A program made the position numbers and the translations under genes. The notes beneath the pieces are model-generated. The model was not told the DNA's origin and made no database searches. It saw only the letters and a list, made by a program, of their open reading frames with translations. Below are positions 34,098-42,053 of a stretch of DNA of 64,000 nucleotides, piece after piece (position 1 is the stretch's first letter; each line of letters starts with the position of its first letter). Source of the stretch: a bacterium (GTDB lineage: Bacteria > Bacillota > Clostridia > Oscillospirales > Ruminococcaceae); assembly GCA_004561545.1 (NCBI GenBank), contig SFVK01000001.1, forward strand, positions 1 through 64,000, read 5' to 3'.

Positions 34098-34187
34098 TCA
34101 TTGGGATACTTCCAGTTCCTTGCGCAGAATGTGCCGGATGTTCGCCCCATAGCAGGGCGCCGACGCTGCGGCAATGGCATCGCCCAT
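34098..34187 (-). CDS. 29-residue small ORF in the MATE operon
   Basis: ATG 34187 to TGA 34098, beginning MGDAIAAASAPCYG and ending LRKELEVSQ. AGGAGG lies 7 nt before the ATG, the MATE stop is 12 bp upstream, and a terminator follows within 5 bp. The peptide has one Cys and an amphipathic, basic C-terminal half. The strong ribosome site and tight packing argue that it is translated. No family is recognised. Confidence 0.5.
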   Translation of the reverse strand: MGDAIAAASAPCYGANIRHILRKELEVSQ

Positions 34188-34199
34188 GCAAACGCCTCC

Positions 34200-35582
34200 T
34201 CACGTTCCATTTTGGGCGCCGGCCTGCCGGGCTGCAATGCAGCGGCGCATCCAGCCGCCTTTGGTATAGTAGAACAAAAACAGGATACTGGCCGTGACCC
34301 AGGTGAGCGGATAGCTGAACTCCACCGCAGCCATGCTATGCCAGCGGGGAAGCGCCACTGCCAGCCAGAGCACCCGCAGCCCGCAGACGCCAAACACCGT
34401 GATGAGGGTGGGCACCCGCACATCCCCGCAGCCGCGCAGCGTGCCGGAAAGAATTTCGACTGTGATGTAGGTCAGGTAGGCGGGCGCCAGAAAGTGCATC
34501 ATCTGAACCCCCTGGGCAATCACGCCCGGATCGTTGGAAAACAGGCGGAACAAAGGTTCCGCCGCCAGATACATGACGGTGCTCATCACTGCGGTACAGC
34601 CCGCCGTCATGGCCAGACAGGTGCGTGCCCCCTGCCGGACCCGGTCATAGAGACGTGCGCCGAAGTTCTGCCCTGCAAAGGTGGTGATGGCAATCCCAAA
34701 GGAGTTGACCGTCATCCAGAACAGAAAATCAATTTTTCCGTAGACGCTCCACGCCGCCACCGCAGTGGTGCCAAACCCGTTGACGGCACTCTGGATGAGC
34801 ATATTGCTCACGCTGTACAGTGCGCTCTGGGCCGCTCCGGGCAGACCAATGCGGCAGATGCCCTCCAGCACGCCCCGTTCCAGCCGCAGCTTTTCCGCAC
34901 GGAGATGCCAGGGCATTCCCTGGGAACCCGCCAGGCAGCGCAGTGTGAGAACCATGCTGACGCACTGGCTGAGCACCGTGGCTGCCGCCGCCCCCGCCAC
35001 GCCCCAGGGCAGCACCGCCACAAAGAGCAGGTCCAGCCCGATATTGACCAGCGAGGAAATGATGAGGAAGTACAGCGGACGGCGGGAATCCCCCACCGCA
35101 CGCAGAAGATTGGTGCCCATATTGTAGAGGGCTTGGGGAACCATGCCCAAAAAGTAGATGCGCAGATACAGCACGGAAAGATCCAGAATCTCCGCCGGGG
35201 TCCGCATGAACCGCATCACCCAGGGGCTGACGGCCAGGCCCAGTACGGTGAGCACCGCACCGCCCACGGCAGCCAGCGTCAGAGCCGTGTGAACCTGACG
35301 GTCCACAGCCTCCCGGTCCCCCGCGCCATAGCTCTGGGCCACCAGAACCCCCGCGCCACTGCACAGACCCACAAAAACCCCCAGTAGAAGCTGTACAAAA
35401 GCGCCCGTGGCCCCCACGGCGGCCAGCGCCTGCGTCCCCACAAAATTGCCGACGATCAGGGTATCGGCGGTGTTATAAAGCTGCTGAAACAGTGTGCCGA
35501 ACCAGATCGGCAGAAAAAACAACAGCAACTGCTGCGGGATACTCCCGGTCAGAATGCTGTTTGGACTGACAGATGTGTGCAT
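34200..35582 (-). CDS. MATE-family multidrug/Na+ antiporter
   Basis: 460 residues, twelve membrane spans in two homologous halves. The N-terminal FFLPIWFGTLFQQLYNTADT and the mid-protein repeat IGLPGAAQSALYSVSNMLIQ (quoted within limits) are MATE features. It exports cationic drugs or metabolites using an ion gradient. It is followed by a 29-codon ORF with its own ribosome site. Confidence 0.92.
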   Translation of the reverse strand: MHTSVSPNSILTGSIPQQLLLFFLPIWFGTLFQQLYNTADTLIVGNFVGTQALAAVGATGAFVQLLLGVFVGLCSGAGVLVAQSYGAGDREAVDRQVHTALTLAAVGGAVLTVLGLAVSPWVMRFMRTPAEILDLSVLYLRIYFLGMVPQALYNMGTNLLRAVGDSRRPLYFLIISSLVNIGLDLLFVAVLPWGVAGAAAATVLSQCVSMVLTLRCLAGSQGMPWHLRAEKLRLERGVLEGICRIGLPGAAQSALYSVSNMLIQSAVNGFGTTAVAAWSVYGKIDFLFWMTVNSFGIAITTFAGQNFGARLYDRVRQGARTCLAMTAGCTAVMSTVMYLAAEPLFRLFSNDPGVIAQGVQMMHFLAPAYLTYITVEILSGTLRGCGDVRVPTLITVFGVCGLRVLWLAVALPRWHSMAAVEFSYPLTWVTASILFLFYYTKGGWMRRCIAARQAGAQNGT

Positions 35583-35724
35583 ATCGGTTGTTTTCCTCTC
35601 CGTGCCGGGGTTCCGGCAAAAAAGTTTGCGCGCCGGGTGGATTCAAGGCGCTTTCCCTATTTCTCACAGGTCTAATTTATGCTATAATCAAGGCAATGTC
35701 AAGTATTATGAAAAGGATGGTTTC

Positions 35725-36684
35725 ATGCCCGGTTCTTCCGCTCTTGCGTTTCTGTGGCAGCCGGTGCCCGGCGGGGCGCGGCTGCTGCGCGTTTTTGGCG
35801 ACAGCCCCTGCCCCGTGCTGCCCGCCGCCATCGAGGGGCTGCCCCTGACGGAGCTGGGGCCTTACTGTTTTTCGGCCCGGGAACGCGCCTTTGGTCCCGA
35901 CGCACGGCGCACCGGACCGCAGGAGCTGTTTGGCCACGCCATTGCCGGGGATTTTGTACAGCGGGTCACGCTGCCGGGCACGGTGCGGGTGTTCCACAAC
36001 GCCGCCTTTTACAACTGCCGGGGGCTGACCGAGCTCTGTCTGGGCCCCGGCACACCGGAAACCCTGAGCCTGGGCAGCGACCTGTTCACCAACTGCCGGG
36101 CGCTGGAGCGCTTTGTGCTGGACGCCCCGCCCGACGCCCCCACCGGGCTCAAGCGGCTGGCGGGTGCGGTGAGCGCCGATGTGGGCGCCGTCTTTGCGCC
36201 GGGCGGGCAGGCGGCGGCGCGGGTGTTTTTCCCGGAATACTTTGAGTATCTGGACGAGAACACCCCCGCCCACATTTTTAATCACAGCATTGAGGGCGAG
36301 GGTTACCGGATGCGCCAGTGCTTTGACGGGTCCACCATGAATTTTGACGAATATGACAGTGCCTTTGAGCAGGCGCTGGTGAGCGAGAGTCCCGCATCCC
36401 TGTGCCGCATTGCGCTGGACCGGATGCTCTGCCCCTGGGCGCTGCGCCCCGAGGCGGCGGAACGGTACCGCGCCTGTCTGCGGGAGCGGGCCGAAACCGC
36501 CGCCGCGCCCCTCATTGCCCGCCGGGCGGAGCAGGCGATGCGTCTGCTCTGCCCGCTGCTGGAACCGGCAGACCGGGCGGCCGTTGCCCGCCGCTGCGCC
36601 GCCGCCGGCTGGAGCGAGGGCGCGGCGCTGGCACTGGCCCACGGAGCCCGGCACACCAAACGCTACGATTTTGATGACCTGTAA
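35725..36684 (+). CDS. Leucine-rich-repeat (BspA-like) cytoplasmic protein
   Basis: 319 residues from ATG 35725. Two or three BspA-type repeats (VTLPGTVRVFHNAAFYNCRGL, then SLGSDLFTNCRALERFVL; shown in part) occupy about residues 70-140. A helical C-terminal half rich in Ala and Arg follows. There is no signal peptide. A TATAAT at 35683-35688 gives a promoter. It is followed 35 bp later by the VWA protein and then the MoxR ATPase, so it is likely the first gene of that operon. Function unknown; it may be a substrate- or partner-recognition subunit. Confidence 0.7.
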   Translation: MPGSSALAFLWQPVPGGARLLRVFGDSPCPVLPAAIEGLPLTELGPYCFSARERAFGPDARRTGPQELFGHAIAGDFVQRVTLPGTVRVFHNAAFYNCRGLTELCLGPGTPETLSLGSDLFTNCRALERFVLDAPPDAPTGLKRLAGAVSADVGAVFAPGGQAAARVFFPEYFEYLDENTPAHIFNHSIEGEGYRMRQCFDGSTMNFDEYDSAFEQALVSESPASLCRIALDRMLCPWALRPEAAERYRACLRERAETAAAPLIARRAEQAMRLLCPLLEPADRAAVARRCAAAGWSEGAALALAHGARHTKRYDFDDL

Positions 36685-36719
36685 TTTTTGATTCTGCGCC
36701 AAAAAAGGGGGTGGCGGTC

Positions 36720-38087
36720 ATGGCTGCGAAGCATCAGCAGACCCAGGCGGAATGGCTGGCCGAACGGGGCCGCCGTGCCATGGAACTGACCCGCAGCGAG
36801 CTGTATCTGGACCTGCGGTATCTCAACGCCGCGCTGGGGGCGCTGGAGCTGACGCCCGCCGAAGGGCTGCACAATCTGGCCACCGACGGCGCCCGGCTGT
36901 GTTATGACCCCCAGTGGGTGGTGGGGCTTTACCGCACCAACCGGCGGTATCTGCCCCGGGCCTATCTGCACAGCGTCCTGCACTGCATTTTCCGCCATCC
37001 CTGGCTGCGGGGCAAACGGGACCCCGATCTGTGGGGTCTTGCCTGTGACATTGTGACCGAGCAGGTGCTGGACACCCTGGGCGTGCCCGCCCTGACCCGG
37101 CCGGTGGGCTGGCTGCGGCAGAAAACCTACCGCACCCTGAAAGAGCAGTGTTCCCTGGTGGCCGCCGGGCCGGTGTACCGGTGGCTGGCGGCGCGGGAGC
37201 CCGAGGAGCTGAACGCGCTGCAACGGGAATTTTTCTGTGACAGCCACCGTCTGTGGCCCAAAGACCCCGATGACGCCCAGTCCCGGATGCAGGGGCGCCG
37301 TTGGGAGCAGCTGGGCCGGGAGACCCAGATCACCATGCAGCAGGCCGGACGCCAGGCGGGCGAGAGCGCCGGGACCCAGGTCCTGCAGGCCCAGGTGGAG
37401 GCCGCCCACAGCCGGCGCCTTTACAAGGATTTTCTGCGCCGGTTCGCCGTTGTGCGGGAAGAACCCCGCCTGGACCCCGACGCCTTTGACCTGGGATACT
37501 ACACCTACGGTCTGCGCACCTACGGCAATATGCCGCTGATTGAGCCGCTGGAAACCCGGGAGAGCAAAAAGATCCGGGATTTTGTCATCGTGATTGACAC
37601 CAGCGAATCCACCGCCGGGGATCTGGTCAAGGCGTTTTTAAGAGAAACCTTCGGCCTGCTCAAAACCGGGGAGAGCTTTTTCCATCAGTGCAACATTGCC
37701 GTGATGCAGTGCGATGACGCGGTGCGGGAGCTGGTTTTTCTGCACAACCTGGACGAGCTGGACCGGTACGCGGCCCGCATGACGCTGACGGGGGGCGGCG
37801 GCACCGATTTCCGGCCCGCCTTTTCCCGCATTGACGCGCTGCGCGCCGACGGAACACTGCGGGATTTGCAGGGCGTGCTCTATTTCACCGACGGCAAGGG
37901 CATCTATCCCACCCGGCGGCCCGCCTATGAGACCGCCTTCCTCTTTCTGGAAGGCAGCGCTCCGCCGCCCGATGTGCCGCCCTGGGCGATGAAGCTGGTG
38001 CTTTCGCCGGAGGAATTTTTGCCGGACCCGGCGCCCCGGGCCATCGACTGGACCGAGAGTGAGCCGGACGAGATGCCCGAGCTGTAA
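36720..38087 (+). CDS. VWA protein with DUF2201-type metallopeptidase-like N-domain
   Basis: 455 residues from ATG 36720 (AGGGGG 8 nt upstream; GTG 36711 also possible). The N-terminal half has HSVLHCIFRHPW, a His-rich helix like the DUF2201 putative metallopeptidase. The C-terminal von Willebrand A domain starts at about residue 280, with MIDAS residues in VIVIDTSES, GGGGTDF and YFTDG. VWA proteins next to MoxR AAA+ ATPases act as adaptors for ATPase-driven remodelling or metal insertion. The client here is unknown. Confidence 0.82.
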   Translation: MAAKHQQTQAEWLAERGRRAMELTRSELYLDLRYLNAALGALELTPAEGLHNLATDGARLCYDPQWVVGLYRTNRRYLPRAYLHSVLHCIFRHPWLRGKRDPDLWGLACDIVTEQVLDTLGVPALTRPVGWLRQKTYRTLKEQCSLVAAGPVYRWLAAREPEELNALQREFFCDSHRLWPKDPDDAQSRMQGRRWEQLGRETQITMQQAGRQAGESAGTQVLQAQVEAAHSRRLYKDFLRRFAVVREEPRLDPDAFDLGYYTYGLRTYGNMPLIEPLETRESKKIRDFVIVIDTSESTAGDLVKAFLRETFGLLKTGESFFHQCNIAVMQCDDAVRELVFLHNLDELDRYAARMTLTGGGGTDFRPAFSRIDALRADGTLRDLQGVLYFTDGKGIYPTRRPAYETAFLFLEGSAPPPDVPPWAMKLVLSPEEFLPDPAPRAIDWTESEPDEMPEL

Positions 38088-38111
38088 CTGAGAGGAAGGA
38101 AGTGCTTTCCC

Positions 38112-39644
38112 ATGGATATCAAACGCGCCAAGCAGGAAATTGAACAGGCCGTCAGGGCCTACCTTGCGGTGGACGATACCGGCGAGCCGCTGATTCCCGC
38201 CATCCGCCAGCGCCCCATTCTGCTGATGGGCCCGCCGGGCGTGGGCAAAACCCAGATCATGGAACAGATTGCCCGGGAGTGCAACATTGCGCTGGTGGCC
38301 TACACCATCACCCACCACACCCGCCAGAGCGCCGTGGGCCTGCCCTTTATCCGGCAGCGCAGCTACGGCGGGGTGGACCGCAGCGTGACGGAATACACCA
38401 TGAGCGAGATCATTGCCAGCGTGTACGACAAGATGGAACAGACCGGGCTGGCAAACGGCATCCTGTTCATTGACGAGATCAACTGTGTGTCGGAAACGCT
38501 GGCCCCCACCATGCTGCAGTTTTTGCAGTGCAAAACCTTCGGCAATCAGGCGGTGCCGGCGGGCTGGGTGATTGTGGCGGCGGGCAACCCGCCGGAGTAC
38601 AACAAGAGCGTGCGGGACTTTGACCTGGTGACGCTGGACCGGGTGCGGCGCATTGATGTTGAGCCCAACCTTCCGGTGTGGCAGGAGTATGCCCGCGCCC
38701 ACCGGCTTCATCCGGCGGTGCTGGCCTATCTGGAGCTGCGCCCCCAGCACTTTTACCGCATCGAAAACGATGTGGACGGCCCCCTGTTTGTCACGGCCCG
38801 CGGATGGGAGGATCTTTCCGTCATGCTGCAGGCCAGCGACACGCTGGGCCTGCCGGTGGACGAGGAGGTGATCGGGCAGTATCTGCGCCACCCGGAAGTG
38901 GCCCGGGACTTTGCCGCCTACTGGCTTCTCTACAAAAAATACCGCGAGGATTACGGCGTGGAGGACATTTTGCAGGGCAAGCCCTTTGACCATGTGCTGG
39001 ACCGCGCCCTGCGGGCTGCCTTTGACGAGCGGATGAGCCTGGTCAGCCTGCTGCTGGCGGGGCTGAACACCCGCTTTGCCGCTGCCCGCCGGGAGGACGC
39101 CGTGACCGATGCCTGCTATCAGGCGCTGCGGAACTTTAAGCGGGCGCTGACTGCCGGGCAGACCGACCCCGCCGGGGAATTTGCGGACCAGTGCCGTACC
39201 GCCGGGGAACGGCTGGCCGCCGGGAAGGCCGCCGGGCGGCTGGACCCCGAACAGGCTGCTGCGGCTGCCCGGGCCAACACACTGCTGCGCGGCTGGGCTG
39301 ACGCGCTGACACCCGGCATGGACGCCGATGCGGCCTTTGACGCGGTGCGGGCCAGCTTCAATGCCCAGGTGCGCCGCCGGGAGGACGCCGTGGGCCTGGC
39401 CGGGGACGCGCTGGAATGCGCCTTTGACTTTATGGAGCGCGCCTTCCCCGACGGGCAGGAGATGGTGGTCTTTGTGAACGAGCTGGCGCTGGGGCCGGAC
39501 TCCGCCGCCTATCTGGCCGAAAACGAGTGCGAGCGGTTTGAGAGTTACAGCCAAAAGCTGCTGCTCCATGCCGGGCAGGACGAACTGCTGGCCGAATTGC
39601 AGCAAGATGACATTCGGGCCGGGGAACACAGCGCCGAATTTTGA
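38112..39644 (+). CDS. MoxR-family AAA+ ATPase
   Basis: 510 residues. Walker A GPPGVGKT at about 38-45, Walker B ILFIDEIN, sensor 1 AAGNPPEYN, arginine finger region DRVRRIDVE. A long Ala-rich helical C-terminal extension (about 300-510) goes beyond the usual 330-residue MoxR core and may be the VWA docking part. It lies 24 bp after the VWA gene, so the two proteins almost certainly work as a pair. Confidence 0.88.
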   Translation: MDIKRAKQEIEQAVRAYLAVDDTGEPLIPAIRQRPILLMGPPGVGKTQIMEQIARECNIALVAYTITHHTRQSAVGLPFIRQRSYGGVDRSVTEYTMSEIIASVYDKMEQTGLANGILFIDEINCVSETLAPTMLQFLQCKTFGNQAVPAGWVIVAAGNPPEYNKSVRDFDLVTLDRVRRIDVEPNLPVWQEYARAHRLHPAVLAYLELRPQHFYRIENDVDGPLFVTARGWEDLSVMLQASDTLGLPVDEEVIGQYLRHPEVARDFAAYWLLYKKYREDYGVEDILQGKPFDHVLDRALRAAFDERMSLVSLLLAGLNTRFAAARREDAVTDACYQALRNFKRALTAGQTDPAGEFADQCRTAGERLAAGKAAGRLDPEQAAAAARANTLLRGWADALTPGMDADAAFDAVRASFNAQVRRREDAVGLAGDALECAFDFMERAFPDGQEMVVFVNELALGPDSAAYLAENECERFESYSQKLLLHAGQDELLAELQQDDIRAGEHSAEF

Positions 39645-39693
39645 GAAAACGGGCCATCTTTCCGAACATTTTGTGAACAGTGCGCCAAAAAAT

Positions 39694-39721
39694 TTGACAT
39701 CGCACGTTCCTGTGTTAAAAT
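39694..39721 (+). promoter_or_regulatory. Promoter before the DegV remnant
   Basis: TTGACA (39694-39699), 16 bp, TAAAAT (39716-39721). The expected start of transcription falls at about 39728, at the first codon of the fragment. Confidence 0.7.
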
Positions 39722-39727
39722 GTATAT

Positions 39728-39946
39728 GTGGCCATGTTCAAGCGCATGGACAAGATGGGCGGCGTGGACCCGCGTTACGGCTATGTGCTGCTTTACTCCG
39801 ATGAGAAGAGCGTGCTCTGCCCCATCCACCACTATATGCACGAAAATCTGCACCTGACCGGCGGCCGGGTCGCCCGGCTGGGCGCCGTGATCGGCGCCCA
39901 TGTGGGTCCCGGCTGTGCGGCTGTGGTTTTTGTGGCGAAGGAATAA
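39728..39946 (+). pseudogene. DegV-family fatty-acid-binding protein, C-terminal remnant
   Basis: 72 codons from GTG 39728 (ATG 39734 also in frame). Residues such as FKRMDKMGGVDP and the ending RLGAVIGAHVGPGCAAVVF match the last quarter of the roughly 280-residue DegV family. The N-terminal domain and its lipid-binding Ser/Arg are missing. The promoter sits where the missing coding region should be, so an internal deletion probably removed about 600 bp. There is no ribosome site; if translated it would be leaderless. Confidence 0.65.
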
Positions 39947-39960
39947 CACCCAAATACAAA

Positions 39961-40000
39961 CGGCGCTGTCCCCTTTTTCAGGAGGCAGCGCCGCTTTTTT
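39961..40000 (+). terminator. Terminator after the DegV remnant
   Basis: CGGCGCTG / CAGCGCCG with a 17-nt loop and CTTTTTT. Confidence 0.85.
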
Positions 40001-40021
40001 GATCTGTCAGAACGGCAGGCT

Positions 40022-41032
40022 TCAGCCCAGCTGGAGCAGGCCGACCTTGCGGTAGACCTTGTTCACGGTGCGGTTGGCCAGGCGGGCGGCGCGCTGGGCG
40101 CCGGTGGTCAGAACCTCGTCCACATACGCCTTGTCGGCCAGAATGCGGCCGTACTCGGCCTGCACGGGGGCCAGCGCATCGGCGGTGCACTCGGCCACAG
40201 CCAGCTTGAAATCGCCGTAGCCGCGGCCGGAAAACTCGGCCTCAATCTCTTCCATGGTCTTGCCGGTGAAGGTGCTGTAAATCGTCATAAGGTTGGAGAC
40301 ACCGGGCTTGGCGGCGGGGTCAAACCGCACCGCGCCGTCCGAGTCGGTCACGGCGCGCTTGAACTTGCGCACAATGGTGTCCTTGTCATCCGTCATGAGC
40401 ACAAAGGAATTGACGTTGGTATCGCTCTTGCTCATCTTTTTGGTGGGCTCGGCCAGGCTCATGATCTTAGCGCCCGCCTTGGGAACATAGCCCTCGGGCA
40501 GGGTGAAGGTGTCGCCGTAGATGCCGTTGAACCGGTTGGCGATGGTACGGGCGATTTCCAGGTGCTGGGTCTGGTCCTGCCCCACCGGAACCAGGTCGGC
40601 GTTATAGATCAGGATATCCGCCGCCATGAGCACCGGATAGGTGAACAGGCCGCCGTTGACGTTGTCGGGATGCTTGGCGCTCTTGTCCTTGAACTGGGTC
40701 ATGCGGGAAAGCTCGCCGAACTGGGTGTTGCAGGCCAGCACCCAGGAAAGCTCACAGTGGGCCGGCACATGGCTCTGCACAAAGAGCACATGTTCCTTGG
40801 GGTCGATGCCCACGGCCAGCAGCAGCGCGGCCATCTCGCGGGTCTGGCGGCGCAGGTTGGCGGGAACCTGGCGCACCGTGAGGGCGTGCAGATCGGCGAT
40901 CATATACAGGCAGTCATAATCCGACTGCAACAGCGCCCAGTTGCGCACCGCGCCGATGTAATTGCCCAGCGTGGGGGTGCCGGTGGGCTGAATGCCCGAA
41001 AGAATGCGCTTGCGCGCCTGTTGTTCTGCCAT
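40022..41032 (-). CDS. trpS: Tryptophanyl-tRNA synthetase
   Basis: 336 residues. Class I signatures PTGTPTLGNYIGA (HIGH equivalent, residues about 16-28) and KKMSKS. GQDQTQHLEIAR contacts ATP and Trp. It charges tRNA-Trp. Expression is controlled by the T-box leader at 41077-41340, which has a UGG specifier triplet. Confidence 0.97.
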   Translation of the reverse strand: MAEQQARKRILSGIQPTGTPTLGNYIGAVRNWALLQSDYDCLYMIADLHALTVRQVPANLRRQTREMAALLLAVGIDPKEHVLFVQSHVPAHCELSWVLACNTQFGELSRMTQFKDKSAKHPDNVNGGLFTYPVLMAADILIYNADLVPVGQDQTQHLEIARTIANRFNGIYGDTFTLPEGYVPKAGAKIMSLAEPTKKMSKSDTNVNSFVLMTDDKDTIVRKFKRAVTDSDGAVRFDPAAKPGVSNLMTIYSTFTGKTMEEIEAEFSGRGYGDFKLAVAECTADALAPVQAEYGRILADKAYVDEVLTTGAQRAARLANRTVNKVYRKVGLLQLG

Positions 41033-41076
41033 AATACCTTACTCCTTTACGTTTCCTGCGCGGCGGACCGCGCGGC

Positions 41077-41340
41077 AAAAAAACTGCCCCCGCACAGAGG
41101 GTCAGGCTCTGTGCAAGGGCAGGATTGTTCCTGTGGTGCCACCTTGCTTGCCGCGCTGCGCACGGCCACTTTGCGGGGAGTGCTCCCCTGCCGGATAACG
41201 GCGGCGGCCGTCAGCGGGTCCGGCGGCGCCGTTCCCCTGCCCTCCGCGGGTCCATACTCGCCGCCCCGCTTCCGGTTCCCATTCCAGCTCCGGGAACTCT
41301 CTGTGCGTGCGCTGCCGGTTTTCCTCCCGCATCCTCGGTT
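41077..41340 (-). promoter_or_regulatory. T-box riboswitch of trpS
   Basis: The leader RNA carries a T-box core AGGTGGCACCACAG (41144-41131). A competing terminator follows: CTGCCC..GCACAGAG / CTCTGTGC..GGGCAG at 41084-41122, then T7. Stem I shows AGAGAG near the 5' end, and AGTA immediately precedes a UGG triplet (41254-41252) that fits a Trp specifier. Uncharged tRNA-Trp would stabilise the antiterminator and switch trpS on. The specifier assignment is by position and codon sense. Confidence 0.88.
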
Positions 41341-41346
41341 TTCTGC

Positions 41347-41375
41347 ATTGTACCACAGGGCGCGGCGTTTTGCAA
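41347..41375 (-). promoter_or_regulatory. Promoter of the trpS T-box transcript
   Basis: Minus strand TTGCAA (41375-41370), 17 bp, TACAAT (41352-41347). Confidence 0.85.
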
Positions 41376-41390
41376 GGGGCGCGGTGCGGT

Positions 41391-41872
41391 TCAAAAATGG
41401 TTTTTGCGCAGCGTTTCCACCAGCCCGGCAATCACCGCTGCGGCAGTGTCCACCTCTTCCTCCGTGTTGGAGGCATCCAGCGTCAGGCGCAGGGCACTGC
41501 GAGCGCGGGCGGGGGGTTGCCCCATGGCCAGCAGCACATGGCTGGGTTCCAGCGCCCCCGCCGAGCAGGCCGCCCCGGCGGAAGCGCAGATGCCCCGCTC
41601 ATCCAGCAGCAACAGCAGCGTCTCGGCGCTGAGTCCCGCAAAGCTCACATTCAGATGCCCCGGCAGCCGCCGGAGGTGAAGAGAATCTCGCCGGGGCTGG
41701 CGTTGAGTGCCCCCGCCACCGTGCGGCGGGCGGATTCCAGCAGCGCTTTGGCCTGCCGTCCTGGGCCATAGATGGCCGAGGGATTGCCCCAGCAGCGCTC
41801 CTGCGCGTCCGCCATGGCCGCCAGCGCTTCGGGACAGGGCCGGGTGGTGGCGGCGTGATCAAGATAGATCAT
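41391..41872 (-). pseudogene. Cysteine desulfurase (NifS/IscS family) with large internal deletion
   Basis: Two halves of one gene. The first (41872 down to about 41665) encodes MIYLDHAATTRPCPEAL through ILFTSGG. The second, in another frame, resumes at RRLPGHLNVSFAGLS and contains the active-site Cys loop CASAGAACSAG. About 220 residues are missing between them, including the pyridoxal-phosphate lysine. The junction lies at a GGCGGC repeat near 41663-41670. The product cannot be functional, so this genome must rely on another desulfurase. Confidence 0.88.
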
Positions 41873-41957
41873 GGTATGCCCCCTTTCCCTCCCATCTTAT
41901 GCCGTAAAGCCTACAAAGTCAATGGGAAATTTGCGCAAAAATTGCCGGGGCAAAGGC

Positions 41958-41986
41958 TTGACACCTCTGCCGGGGCCGGGTAAACT
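41958..41986 (+). promoter_or_regulatory. Promoter of gltX
   Basis: TTGACA (41958-41963), 17 bp, TAAACT (41981-41986). Confidence 0.8.
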
Positions 41987-42053
41987 AAAGAGAGTGCCAA
42001 AATGGTTTGATTCTGCGGCGGCTCGTGCCGCCTGACCGAAAAGGGGTATGTTT

